Source of the DNA: Pochonia chlamydosporia 170
Lineage: Eukaryota > Ascomycota > Sordariomycetes > Hypocreales > Clavicipitaceae
Length of the DNA: 64,000 nt
Reading direction: 5' to 3'
NCBI RefSeq assembly: GCF_001653235.2
Contig: NC_035791.1
Coordinates: 2,976,001-3,040,000, forward strand
This document shows, one piece after another, positions 32,383 through 42,323 of the stretch. The notes beneath the pieces are model-generated. The model was given only the letters and a program-made list of their open reading frames with translations. It searched no databases and was not told the origin of the DNA. A program made the translations under genes and the position numbers. Numbering within the stretch: the first letter of the stretch is position 1; every line of letters begins with the position of its first letter.

Positions 32383-33798
32383 ATGGGACCAGCCATTGTA
32401 GACATCCAACCAGCCAAGCTGCTCAGCAGCAAAGACCACCTTCTCCCCGGCCAACTCAAGATCACAACCTTCTTCTTCCAAGTGCCCCTCGACTATGAGA
32501 ACCCCTCCGCGGGGTCCATCCAACTCTACGCCAGACGAGTCACAAAGCACGAGTCCCCCATCTTCCCACCAGACGAGGAAGATGCCCAGAAGAACATCAA
32601 GCCCTACATGATCTACCTAGAAGGCGGCCCTGGGTTCGGTAATCGCGGCCCGGCAGATCACCCCGTCACGAGGGCCGCCATTCCCCGTGGCTACCAAGTC
32701 CTATACATCGACCACCGGGGCACTGGCCTCAGCACACCTGTTTCGACAGCCATGCTCGCCAAGGTTGGTGATGCGGACGCCCAGGCCAGATACCTGCGTC
32801 TGATGCGTCAGGACAACACCGTCCGGGACTGCGAGGCCGTTCGAAAGCTCCTGACGGCAGGCTGGCCTGAACAAAAGACCCAATGGTCTACATTTGGCCA
32901 ATCCTACGGCGGATTCATCACCCTGTCGTATCTGTCCATGCATCCAGAAGGTGTGCGAGAGTCATTTCTAACAGGCGGTCTCGCACCGGTTGGAAAGACG
33001 GCCGAGCAGGTCTACGACGCGACGTTCCGCAAGACCTCTGAACGCAACGAGCAGTACTTTGCCAAGTTTTCCGAGGATGCTGACGTCCTGCGCCAAATCG
33101 CAAATTACATCGAGAGCCAGGGCGGCAAAATCCCCCTACCCGCGGGCGGATTCCTAACCCTCCCACGTCTTCTGACCATCGGCATTGCGTTTGGTGGCCA
33201 CGGTGGTTTCGATAATGTTCACAACATGCTCACTGCGTTGAAGACGTCTCTGGACCAGTTTGGCTTCTTTTCTCGCGCTGCTCTTGCACCCTTCGAGACG
33301 ATTACCCCGTTCGACACGAATATCATTTATGCTATTCTTCATGAGGCCATTTACTGCGATGGCCCGCAACCGTCCAACTGGGCGGCTAATCGTGTTGGTA
33401 GAGCTCGCAGTGGTCCCTTTTCGTGGCTCAACCCGGACTTTAGTGTGGCACAGTCAACAGAACCGCTTTACTTTAGCGGCGAGATGATTTTCCCCTTCCA
33501 CTTCGATACATACCCCGAGTTGATACCCCTTCGAGAAGTTGCGGAGAAGTTGGCGGCGTACAGAGACTGGCCGGCCTTGTACGACCAGGACCGTCTGCGT
33601 AGTAACAACGTTCCCCTGTATGCGGCTTCCTATGTGGAGGATATGTATGTTGAGTATCACCTGGCGAGGGATACGTCCAATATGGTCAAGGGGAGCAAGG
33701 TGTTTGAGACGAATGTCATGTATCATAATGCTGTGAGGGCCAAGGCCGACGAGGTGATGCACCAGCTTTTCAGCTTGAGAGACGATGTATTGGATTAG
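32383..33798 (+). CDS. Proline iminopeptidase-like alpha/beta hydrolase (S33 family)
   Basis: A single exon gives 471 residues. The oxyanion-type motif EGGPGFG corresponds to HGGPG of prolyl aminopeptidases. The nucleophile Ser174 lies in GQSYGG. A cap region follows, then a plausible acid (YVEDMYVEYH) and His (NVMYHNAVR) near the C-terminus. DHRGTGLS is also typical of the family. Members remove N-terminal proline or act on small amides and esters. No signal peptide is visible, so it is probably cytosolic. The start at 32383 has a strong CACCATGG context; an in-frame ATG at 32311 would add 24 residues with leader-like composition. The 3' end is only 164 bp from the helicase 3' end. Confidence 0.88.
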   Translation: MGPAIVDIQPAKLLSSKDHLLPGQLKITTFFFQVPLDYENPSAGSIQLYARRVTKHESPIFPPDEEDAQKNIKPYMIYLEGGPGFGNRGPADHPVTRAAIPRGYQVLYIDHRGTGLSTPVSTAMLAKVGDADAQARYLRLMRQDNTVRDCEAVRKLLTAGWPEQKTQWSTFGQSYGGFITLSYLSMHPEGVRESFLTGGLAPVGKTAEQVYDATFRKTSERNEQYFAKFSEDADVLRQIANYIESQGGKIPLPAGGFLTLPRLLTIGIAFGGHGGFDNVHNMLTALKTSLDQFGFFSRAALAPFETITPFDTNIIYAILHEAIYCDGPQPSNWAANRVGRARSGPFSWLNPDFSVAQSTEPLYFSGEMIFPFHFDTYPELIPLREVAEKLAAYRDWPALYDQDRLRSNNVPLYAASYVEDMYVEYHLARDTSNMVKGSKVFETNVMYHNAVRAKADEVMHQLFSLRDDVLD

Positions 33799-33962
33799 AC
33801 CGCTCCAAGGGAATGACGAGACTAGGGGGATCATGATGGACCAAAATTCGAAGATTGTAGACCCCCGATGGTATACCAAAAACCCGCTAAATGCACACTC
33901 TCATGGTCCAAGTCTACTTGCGTCTGACGCTGTGTATGCCCCCAACATTGTAATGTAAATAG

Positions 33963-36900
33963 TCAAATCTCATCCATCTCGGCTTGCATTTGTATATCTG
34001 CGCCATGTCAGTACATAGTAAACCAAGTTGGTGACGCAGTACGCACTCCAAAGTCTATTAGCAGCTGAACAAATGATGTTTGCTTTGGCTAGCATCTTGT
34101 CTTCCATTAACTCATCGTTTTGGCCTTTGATACGCAATTTATTGGGTTGTGCCTAGACTTGTCAACGCCCATACTTCTGCCTATCATGACTTATCATTGC
34201 TTCCGCATACGCACCTGCATTAGTATTGGTACCAAGTCTTTCGGATCCGCGTTTGCGAGAGCCGCTATACTTCGGTATCCATTTTCAAAGAATACTCTTC
34301 TAATGCGGGGGTTAGATGTGTAATAAAAAGTTTGACCGTTGGACCTACGCTGTGCGACTCTTGACAAATGGAACCTTTGAGAGTGCCAAGAGCTCGGCTC
34401 TGGCTCCCGCCATCAAACGATCCGAAAAATGGTCCAACGCTGCTGCCATTGGTCTGTATTGGCATCAGTAAAATGAAAGACTTGTTGAAGGGGTGTAATG
34501 GTTGCATACCCCCATCCCATGTGCTCGCAAAACTTGACCATGCCGGCTGCAAAGCCCTGACAAGTCTGTGATAACGCTTGTACTGAGCCCCGAGGCATAT
34601 CATATTTGCGAGCAACAGCGTGAATAGGAACTTCGTTGCAGATATCGCGTAGTTGCATAGCCAAGTAGAAACGGCGATAGACACGTGCAATTTGCTTCTC
34701 CTCGGTGGTTGTCTCCTTCAAACTTGCTCCTTGGGCACTGCTACCAGTCAGCCGCAGAATGGGATCCAGAGTATGGTGAATTTACTTACAGACGAAGAAC
34801 CGATGTAGGCTTGATTCCGAGAAAGTGAAGGACCCGCAAGCCACTTTCATCCAGACCCTCCATTTCATTCCGGAATACCTGCCAATTGACCGAGGTACCG
34901 AAATCTTGGACTGGTGTAAACACGTAGAGTATGTGCATCTCGCCATCCATTACAAATGCCCGCAAGGCTTTGACGAGTTCCTTGTGAATGAAAACGCCAT
35001 CGTCTGGGTCGATTGCCGATGCTACTATAGCCTTTCCCAATTGCGTCGGTGTGTAGTTTGAAAACAGATCGGATTCAATTAGACCCATAGTTTGAAGCTC
35101 ATCAAGGCTGGAGTCTATGCTGTCGTGGATTAAGTCTGACGACTGGGACTTACGCAGCAGAGATTTAGAAAAGTAGTCCTCTATGGATTCACGACTGGTA
35201 GCTAGGCGGACCGCGACGACCTCCAGCAAAGCTCTTTCCTTAAAGTTAGTCATCTGGCAATATCCATGGTGTAATCAATTGAAGAGCTCACCGTTGAATG
35301 CGCCTATTCTTAATACTGAGGCAACTCGAAACTTTGGGAATATCTGCATGCATAAGCTCCAGAACATGGTCCAGATCAGGTTCTCGGCAACACAGATACG
35401 TCTCCCCGACTGGAGTTTTACCCTGCCGTCCGGCTCTTCCTCGCATCTGTCTCAACATTGCTGGGCCAATATATTCCCGCCCCAGTTTTACATTGTGCAG
35501 GATTACCCTCCGAGCAGGTCTGACAGCGGTTAGAATAAGTAGTCCAAGGTATGTACAAATGTTTTCTTACAAATTAATTCCAGCAGCAAGACTGCAGGTT
35601 GCTACACATACTAGGATCGTGCCGGCATCGTACGCAGAAGCGATGAGATCTCTCTCTTCGCTAGTTAGACCTGCCTACGCCCAGTTAGATATGCTTTTAA
35701 AAGAAATGCCCGAATGAGCTCACATCTAAGGAAGCTTATTAGCAGATAGAAAAACTCAGCAACGATGCAAGAGAGACCCACGATGAAATGCCACACCATA
35801 CAGAACAGTCTCCTCAAGTACGGGATCTATTCCAGTGCTTAAGCTGCGCAAATCCCCCAGCAAGCTTATACGCTTATCAAAGATATCAGTAGCAAGTGTG
35901 TTCGGTTGGGGCATGACCCGGCTGATCCAGCGAGCATCAGACTCGCACAGTCCCCGACTACCGGCAAAGACGAGCACTCCATAACCCATACTCGCAGTTT
36001 CGTGTGCCAGAGATACCACTGCATTTAAGACCGGATCTTTGAATTCTTTATGCGCGGAGGCGTCGATCCGTCGGATAGGCACTGTCTTTCCGCCAGTTAC
36101 ATCCTGGCTACTGAGTTGCGATGGAGTATGCCCCAGTCCATCATTTGGACCAGCTAGAAAGATCTTGCCGTCGTAAACAAGATGCTCTTCTATCGGTACT
36201 GGTCTATATCGTGTCTCGTAAGTATGGGCGCCAAGCCACGTAGCAAGTAAGTTTAAGTTCTATGGCAGTCAGTACCTGGTGAACTTGTTAGTATCTGGTT
36301 CAACTCACAGGAAGGGTTGCGCTCATTCCAATTAGCTGCACCTGTTGTCCAAGGCACATCAGCTTTGTGGCAATAAGCTCGAGAATATAACCTCGATGGT
36401 CATCATCTATCATGTGAAGCTCATCCAGGACTACGCAGCGAAGCTTGCATATAGAACCATCCTCAATTGCGGTATTGATTAGAGCATTTGCCTGGTTGAA
36501 ACGTCAGTGATACATTGATATGTACGTTCCCACACTGCCAACCTTCTCTAGTGTGCAAACACCAATATCAAAGTCATCCCAAGTGGCCCGTAGTTTCCCG
36601 CCACCAAAAAAGCCGACTACGCGAATGGTGCCATGATCTGCTCGACGGCGCCAAGGTCCATTCGCTGCATCTTGTAGCATTGAGTCGTCCAGAATTTTCA
36701 CATCTTGAGCGATCTTCCGCAGCCAGCCTACTTTTTCCTGCACAAGGGCGACGTATGGAAGAACGAGGAGAGCCTTCGTGCCAGGTTCGCCGATTATTCG
36801 CTTTAACATAAGCACTGAGTCACTATCAGCTACGTGGAACATTCAGCGTAGTGTAAACAAGCCTTCTTACAATCGGCCACCAGGGATTTACCACCACCTG

Positions 36901-37390
36901 TAGGAGCACAATATACAAGGTTTCTCTCGCCATTGAGGAGGCCAGGGCCTTTTAGGCAGTTTTTTTGCCAGGGATAGATGTGATTTATGCCAAGCAAAGC
37001 AAAATTGGAAACAATTTGGCCAGAGAGACCATAGGTCGGATGGGAAAGGTCTAACTCGGGATCCCGAGATGACAAGGGTGTTGCGGAAATCAACCGTCTT
37101 TGTGAATACTCCGTCGTCGTTGCATGATTGCCCCTAAGATGTATTATTTTACTTGCCGAGAGTCGGCTTGGAGCCAAGGGAAGGTCGATGGCTTTTTGGA
37201 AATAGACTGTGGAATGCGAAGTGGAATTAGCAGCCGAAGTGGTCGCGAGTGGTTGCGGCTTGACAAGGCCACCATTGCTGGACCACGCCCTCTTTTGGCC
37301 AGCAACAGATTGTGGAGCAACGGGCTTTTGTTGTTGTTCTTGAGCAGTTTGCAGGCTGGTCTTATGCAACAAGCCCTGCATGCTCTTCAT
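33963..37390 (-). CDS. HELQ/POLQ-type superfamily 2 DNA helicase, no polymerase domain
   Basis: Thirteen exons give 930 residues: 37390-36871, 36814-36543, 36491-36309, 36259-35782, 35725-35724, 35674-35571, 35519-35292, 35233-34790, 34740-34510, 34453-34349, 34299-34215, 34152-34047 and 33997-33963. Motifs: Walker A APTGGGKS (about 162-169), DELH (287-290), SATLP, HHAGL (484-488), QMRGRAGRQG (544-553), then winged-helix and helical C-terminal parts as in HELQ and the helicase half of DNA polymerase theta. Such enzymes unwind or remodel DNA at replication forks and double-strand breaks. No polymerase domain follows; the frame ends at 33963. All introns are 49-62 nt with clear branch sites. 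Exon 5 is 2 nt (see separate entry); without it the frame survives only by a distant acceptor that destroys HHAGL. Confidence 0.88.
35724..35725 (-). other. Candidate 2-nucleotide microexon in the helicase gene
   Basis: On the minus strand, exon 4 ends in TTTCATC at 35782. Intron 35781-35726 (56 nt) has donor GTGGGT, branch GCTAAT and acceptor CCTTAG. The two bases AT follow, then intron 35723-35675 (49 nt) with donor GTGAGC, branch TCTAAC and acceptor GCGTAG, then exon 6 starting GCAGGT. Joining C, AT and GCAGGTCTA encodes His-Ala-Gly-Leu and rebuilds the conserved HHAGL motif. Skipping the AT requires acceptor 35671 and gives FHRL instead. Confidence 0.7.
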
Positions 37391-37975
37391 GGTGAGTGCA
37401 AAATATTTGACAGGGGAGAGACTGGCGGTGCATGGTTAGCCGCAACATGAGTGACAGTGAGAACGCGAGAATTTTTGGTGCACGAATGGAAACATTTAGC
37501 AAAGAGGCTTCATCGCATTTATGCCAAGCGAAAAGAAAAAATGGTCAAAAGTGAAAACGCAAAAGAAGTTTGAAAGCACGCAAGTGAAATGAAACAGGAG
37601 TAATTCGTCGGCGTTGCTTCATAAATAGAACCACCTTGGCTTTTGCACCGATATTTATCACGTCTGGTCCGTCGTTGCACCATCAAGCGTGTCGGATGGC
37701 AAGCACCCACATACGCGCCGTCACGTGGAAATTGACAGAGCAAGCATGAGGATGGGCATGCAGTCCAAACAAGGAAACAGCAAAACGGATTAACGGAAAG
37801 ACGCAGACGCAGGCAGACAGACGCAGACAGCTGCAGAGCCACTTAAACGCGGGGCGTTCCTGAGTCCTGACACCTGCTGACACCTTGGGCCTGGGTTTTG
37901 CCTAGACCAGACGCGGACGCCAATGGTGCACCACACCGGACACCAACCAGATTGCCAGACTTGATGTTGCCAGAC

Positions 37976-38003
37976 CAGACATGGACCAGACATGGACCAG
38001 ACC
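37976..38003 (+). repeat. Short tandem repeat, CCAGACATGGA x2 plus partial
   Basis: Two exact 11-nt units are followed by CCAGACC and preceded by another CCAGA. This is the densest cluster of the CCAGAC element that recurs in many intergenic regions of the window. Confidence 0.8.
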
Positions 38004-38120
38004 CATTGAACCGACACCCAGCAGCAGACGCCAGATTACTCTTGCACACGCCCCTGGCTCTCTGGCCCCTCCTCCGAGTCCTCCCTCCAGTCAACACCTG
38101 GTACGGCCCAAATGTCCATT

Positions 38121-38143
38121 CCCTTCCCTTCCCTTCCCTTCCC
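38121..38143 (+). repeat. (CCCTT)4 microsatellite
   Basis: Four perfect CCCTT units are followed by CCC, in the long intergenic region upstream of Snt2. Confidence 0.9.
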
Positions 38144-41100
38144 AGCCCGCGGCGTCTGGCGCACGCTGCCATCAGTGATCCCGATTCACAGGGCTTGTCA
38201 TTGGGACTGCCCCGCGATCCGTCATTGGCCAGCTTGCACAAACCCTGCGCCATTCCCTTTTGACAACAAGGCCACCAGTGATTGGCGAAACTACATGTAA
38301 AGATACTCTGCATTATCCGATGCCCACCCGCTCTGCCTACCCTCCATGTCTTGCAAAAAAAAAAAGTTGGCTGCGCGTCCATGTCCGTCATGTCTCGTTC
38401 CTTGACTTGACCTCGATCTGTGCCTTATGACCGAATAATACGGTGTAGCGATCCATCGGCTTCCATGTCTGGATAACTGTCATGTTACACTTCAGGTTGC
38501 AGCTCCGTTTCTGCAATTCTGGCCACAAGTCAATTTTCTGCCTGATTTTCCACTTCATGTGTCTGTCTGCGTGAACAACTGTGCGGCACACAACCCCCCA
38601 GTGCCTTCCTCTGATCGCGACCGTCCACCATTTACATACCAATCTCTTTGTGGTTGGTGTTGGGCTGCACGCTGTCCCGCCTTCACCATGTAGGACGATT
38701 TATCGTTCATCCTGGCATTACACGAATGCGTTTTTGTGATCTGGGGCTGAATCACTCACATGCAGTCTTCGACCAGGGGCCCTCCACTCGCTCAATGAGA
38801 GAAGGTTGGCAGGCAATCAACTGGACTGGAGTCATTAGACTGCCCCTACCACCCACGTCTGGCCCCTACGTGACCGTCTTTGATTGAATTCAAAGTCCCT
38901 GGGACGTAGAGGCTACGGCTTGGCATCTAGGATCTCGTAGGGACCCGGTCGTCTGTTGGCCCCTTAATTATGGACTGTTGGCTGCGACACTGGAAGATGG
39001 TGTCGCAACTCGTCGGGCGCAACTACTCTCCGCATGCCTTGACGAATTTGGCCAAGGTTGCAATTAGAAGGTATTTCTTTGCAGTTGCGCTATGTCAAAA
39101 TTTTGCCCCTGATGCGTTCTGCCAAACAAAGGCTCGAAATACGCTAGTGTTGCGGCGGCTAATCGGGAATATCGCCAGTTGTTGGTAATAAAGCCATTTG
39201 ACCCAGTTCGGCCTGCGCTATGCAACTCTCGCCCTACAGATCCCGCCAGTCATTTTTGCTGACGCGCTTCCTTCGAACCGCCGTCTCCCAGAAACTTTGT
39301 TCGCTCGCAGCCTCGGGACTATTTCAGGATATGCTCCTGGGGAGGGACGACTTTAGTCACGAGCCGTCCGGAGATTCGATCCAACTGACGTTGTTTTCCA
39401 TGTCGTGGTCATTAGTTTGGGTGGCGCCTTGCCTCGCGCCATGCCCCACGACCCCCGGCAGTACCGCCCGGTTGGACTCGGGTGGCCATATTAATCTGTC
39501 AAGTGCTTGGTTGGGGTTATGTGTTGTTGGTCTGGTAGTACTGTATGGCCAACTGGTGTCGTCCTGCACACTGAAGCGGGCGGGTTGCTCTTTCCATGTC
39601 CTGGTCCTGTCAGGACGACCGCATCTGTTGCCCTGCATTCGCATTCGAGCAGCAATAAAACTTTCAAATGTTGGAATTCATCTCCCGTCACAGACATGTT
39701 TCCACCCACTTGAGCATCCGTCTACTTAAGTACTTTATCTGTGTGCGCTATTCAGTGCCCAGTCAGGCCAGTTGAATCCCTTATCCGTCTTCTCTCGGCC
39801 ACGTCCCGTCGCTTCCGTTTCTTCACACATGGTGACATGGGCCAGAAATACCATGCCCTTCGTCATTGCCCCCCTCAGCCTACGAAGTCCAGCATGCCGA
39901 CAATGCTATGCCCTCCCTCGCCGTCCGAACCTGGGTGACCCATTCATTCTTATTATTAGTTCTGCCCCGTAGCATTTATCAATTTTGCAGTGTCTGACCT
40001 ACTCGCCCGGGATTCTGCGACGACACCCAGCGGCCAACGATTGTTCCACAGACAAACAGCCCCATGAAAACATTGCCGTGAAACGGTGTGCTTGTGCTAT
40101 CCATGCCGTCGTCAGCAAACTAGTGAACATCTATCACCATCACATTGTGGAAAGTTTCGTGCGAGGACTTTAGACATTTTGCTACTGGGCGACTGGGTAC
40201 TGTACCTGGCCACACTTGTTCAAGATGCATAAGCTTGAGAGCTTAGATGGGTGGATGTGAATCTTGACCTTTCTCTCTTGTCACTTCATTCTCTCCCCCA
40301 GAGCGGAACGGGAGGCGAGTGTCAACTGTGTCCATCATTTTGATTCAGCGACGAGACGGGACTGCGCCTTTCTGGGTCGACTTTGTCACCCAAGACACGG
40401 GCAAGTGTTCACCCTCTGCCCAGTTGACGTGTGTGGACTCCTTGGCGCTTGGCATGCCTGTGCTGTCTTCGACCCCAAATCTGTTGTCGCAGCATATGAA
40501 CCAGATCGCCAGGTATTGTATCATATTGAGAGCTGTTTGGGCACGGTGGCAACTCCCGAATAGCGACGCCATTGATGGCTCTGTGACCCTAAATCAACAG
40601 ATCATTTTTGACCTGACTTGCAGGCACTACAGGGCAGCCCATCTCCCTTACCAAATTGTGCATTTCGTGCATAGCCATGTGGCGGAAGAGACAATGAGGG
40701 CCATCGGGCTAACTGCCAAGGGCAATCGTGGCTGAATAGAGTTGGCGTAGAACGCACTCGTCTCGTCTCGTCTTGTCTGCTTGACAACCCGCTTGGTTGC
40801 TGCCCGCAGATCTGCTGAGTCTGGATTCTGGCTGGAATTGCCCCTTTCGCTTTCTTGTCGAAGCCATCCATACCATACTCTATTGCGAGCGTATGGGAAA
40901 CAGATGGCTAGGCACCTCAACCTGCCATGCGCCGTACTCCGTACCTTGTCCACAGTGACGGGGGTGTCGAAATGGAATTTGCTCATCTCATAAGGTAAGA
41001 GAGGCACGGACAAATGAGGCCCGAAACACCAACACAGAATCACCTTGTGTGGCGAGGCCCGACAGCCACGCCAACCCTCCCAACTCTACCTGCTAGGTAG

Positions 41101-41820
41101 CTAAGTAGTTACTCGGTGCAAATAATGGGTCTACGTTGCTGCCTCCTTCGTGACCATGACTGTTCGGGATGTGACTCGCACATCCGTGTTCTTGTTGGCC
41201 TGTCCCTGAAGCGTTACGTCGCGAATTTGCACAATTGGTCTGCCTATGTCGTTTTTGACCTGAAGGGAGCATCGCGAACCTGGTTGTTTAGAATACCACA
41301 TCACAATACGGAATACATGCGAGGTCGTAGCGCACACAGCATCGCTATGGTCAAGTACAGTGGTTGCCTGACTGAGTAGCAAGGTCAAGAAGAATTCTAC
41401 GGTCGACAAAGCCGACCGTAGACCAATAATCAAGGACGTTATTACTACTCCTGTGATAATGTCCAGCCATCAGTTACAGACATCGATGCAAGAGAGCAAG
41501 GACCCCGGCTTTTGGCCACAAGGCGACAGCCGGATGGTGAGAAACTGAAGTGCCCAATACTAGGGGAATAGGGAATACCCTCTGCATCGTCGCTCCGAAG
41601 ACTTCTAGCCTTTCGTATTCTCTCGTGGCAATCCCTCGTGCCCAGAGGCAAAACGAGGTTATTCAGTCGAACACGCCTGCCAAACCGTGGCCGAACAAGG
41701 TGGGCGCTGATGAACGCCTCGCAAAACCTGGGTTGAGATCCGTCCATTCATCAATGGTGTGAGACCCGGCGGGCCTGCGTGGAGACTAAGGTAACACTTG
41801 ATGGCCGGGGGGGTGTAATG

Positions 41821-41830
41821 TATATATAAA
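41821..41830 (+). promoter_or_regulatory. TATA-box candidate for Snt2
   Basis: The sequence TATATATAAA stands about 500 bp before the proposed Snt2 start codon and is followed by mixed, then pyrimidine-rich sequence. Spacing implies a leader of several hundred bases. Placement is inferred from sequence only. Confidence 0.35.
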
Positions 41831-42323
41831 GTATAGAATATCAGTGTCGAGCATGGTGCCCACCGACCATTGCTGGCTGCGCCTTCGCCCTGCGCTAGCA
41901 ATTACCTCATGGCTACCCATGCCGCTAGTGCCGTCCGACCCATGCTCTGGTACCAGAGTGGACGTATCGAAGCCAAACCAGGGCCGCCGCCTCGGGGGTG
42001 CCAGGACGTTTCTTTCTTCTCCCGGCGCCTGGGGACCAGACCTCTCTTCTCTTTCAACCTTGTCTCCCACTCCATTCGCCGTGATTTCGAGGTGATTCTG
42101 TCTCGTCAAGGCCATTTTCTCTTCATCTTTTGTTTCTGGAAAGGCTGGCGTTGCTCGGGATAAAGTTTCTGACGCCTCGATTTCACCTGCTCTTTGCTCC
42201 TTCGCCACGTCTACTTAATCACATACACCACCTCTCATTCTTCACATACATACAACTGGCGAGGGCATGCCTTCACACGAAATTCGCCTCATCTCACTGC
42301 CGCGCAAATGATCTGTTGGTGCC

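Larger units (their letters stand above)
37391..42323. other. 4.9-kb region without a supportable gene
   Basis: Between the divergent helicase and Snt2 genes many overlapping open frames of 60-180 codons occur on both strands, none with domain character. Visible structure: a CCAGACATGGA tandem (37976-38003), (CCCTT)4 at 38121-38140, and a TATATATAAA box at 41821-41830, about 500 bp before the Snt2 ATG, with pyrimidine-rich leader after it. The region probably holds the Snt2 promoter and a long leader; an unrecognised noncoding RNA or fast-evolving gene cannot be excluded. Confidence 0.45.

Noticed and set aside
39220..39729. 169-codon plus-strand frame starting with ATG
   Set aside because: No domain, no repeat, and a competing open frame on the opposite strand; composition fits random intergenic DNA.
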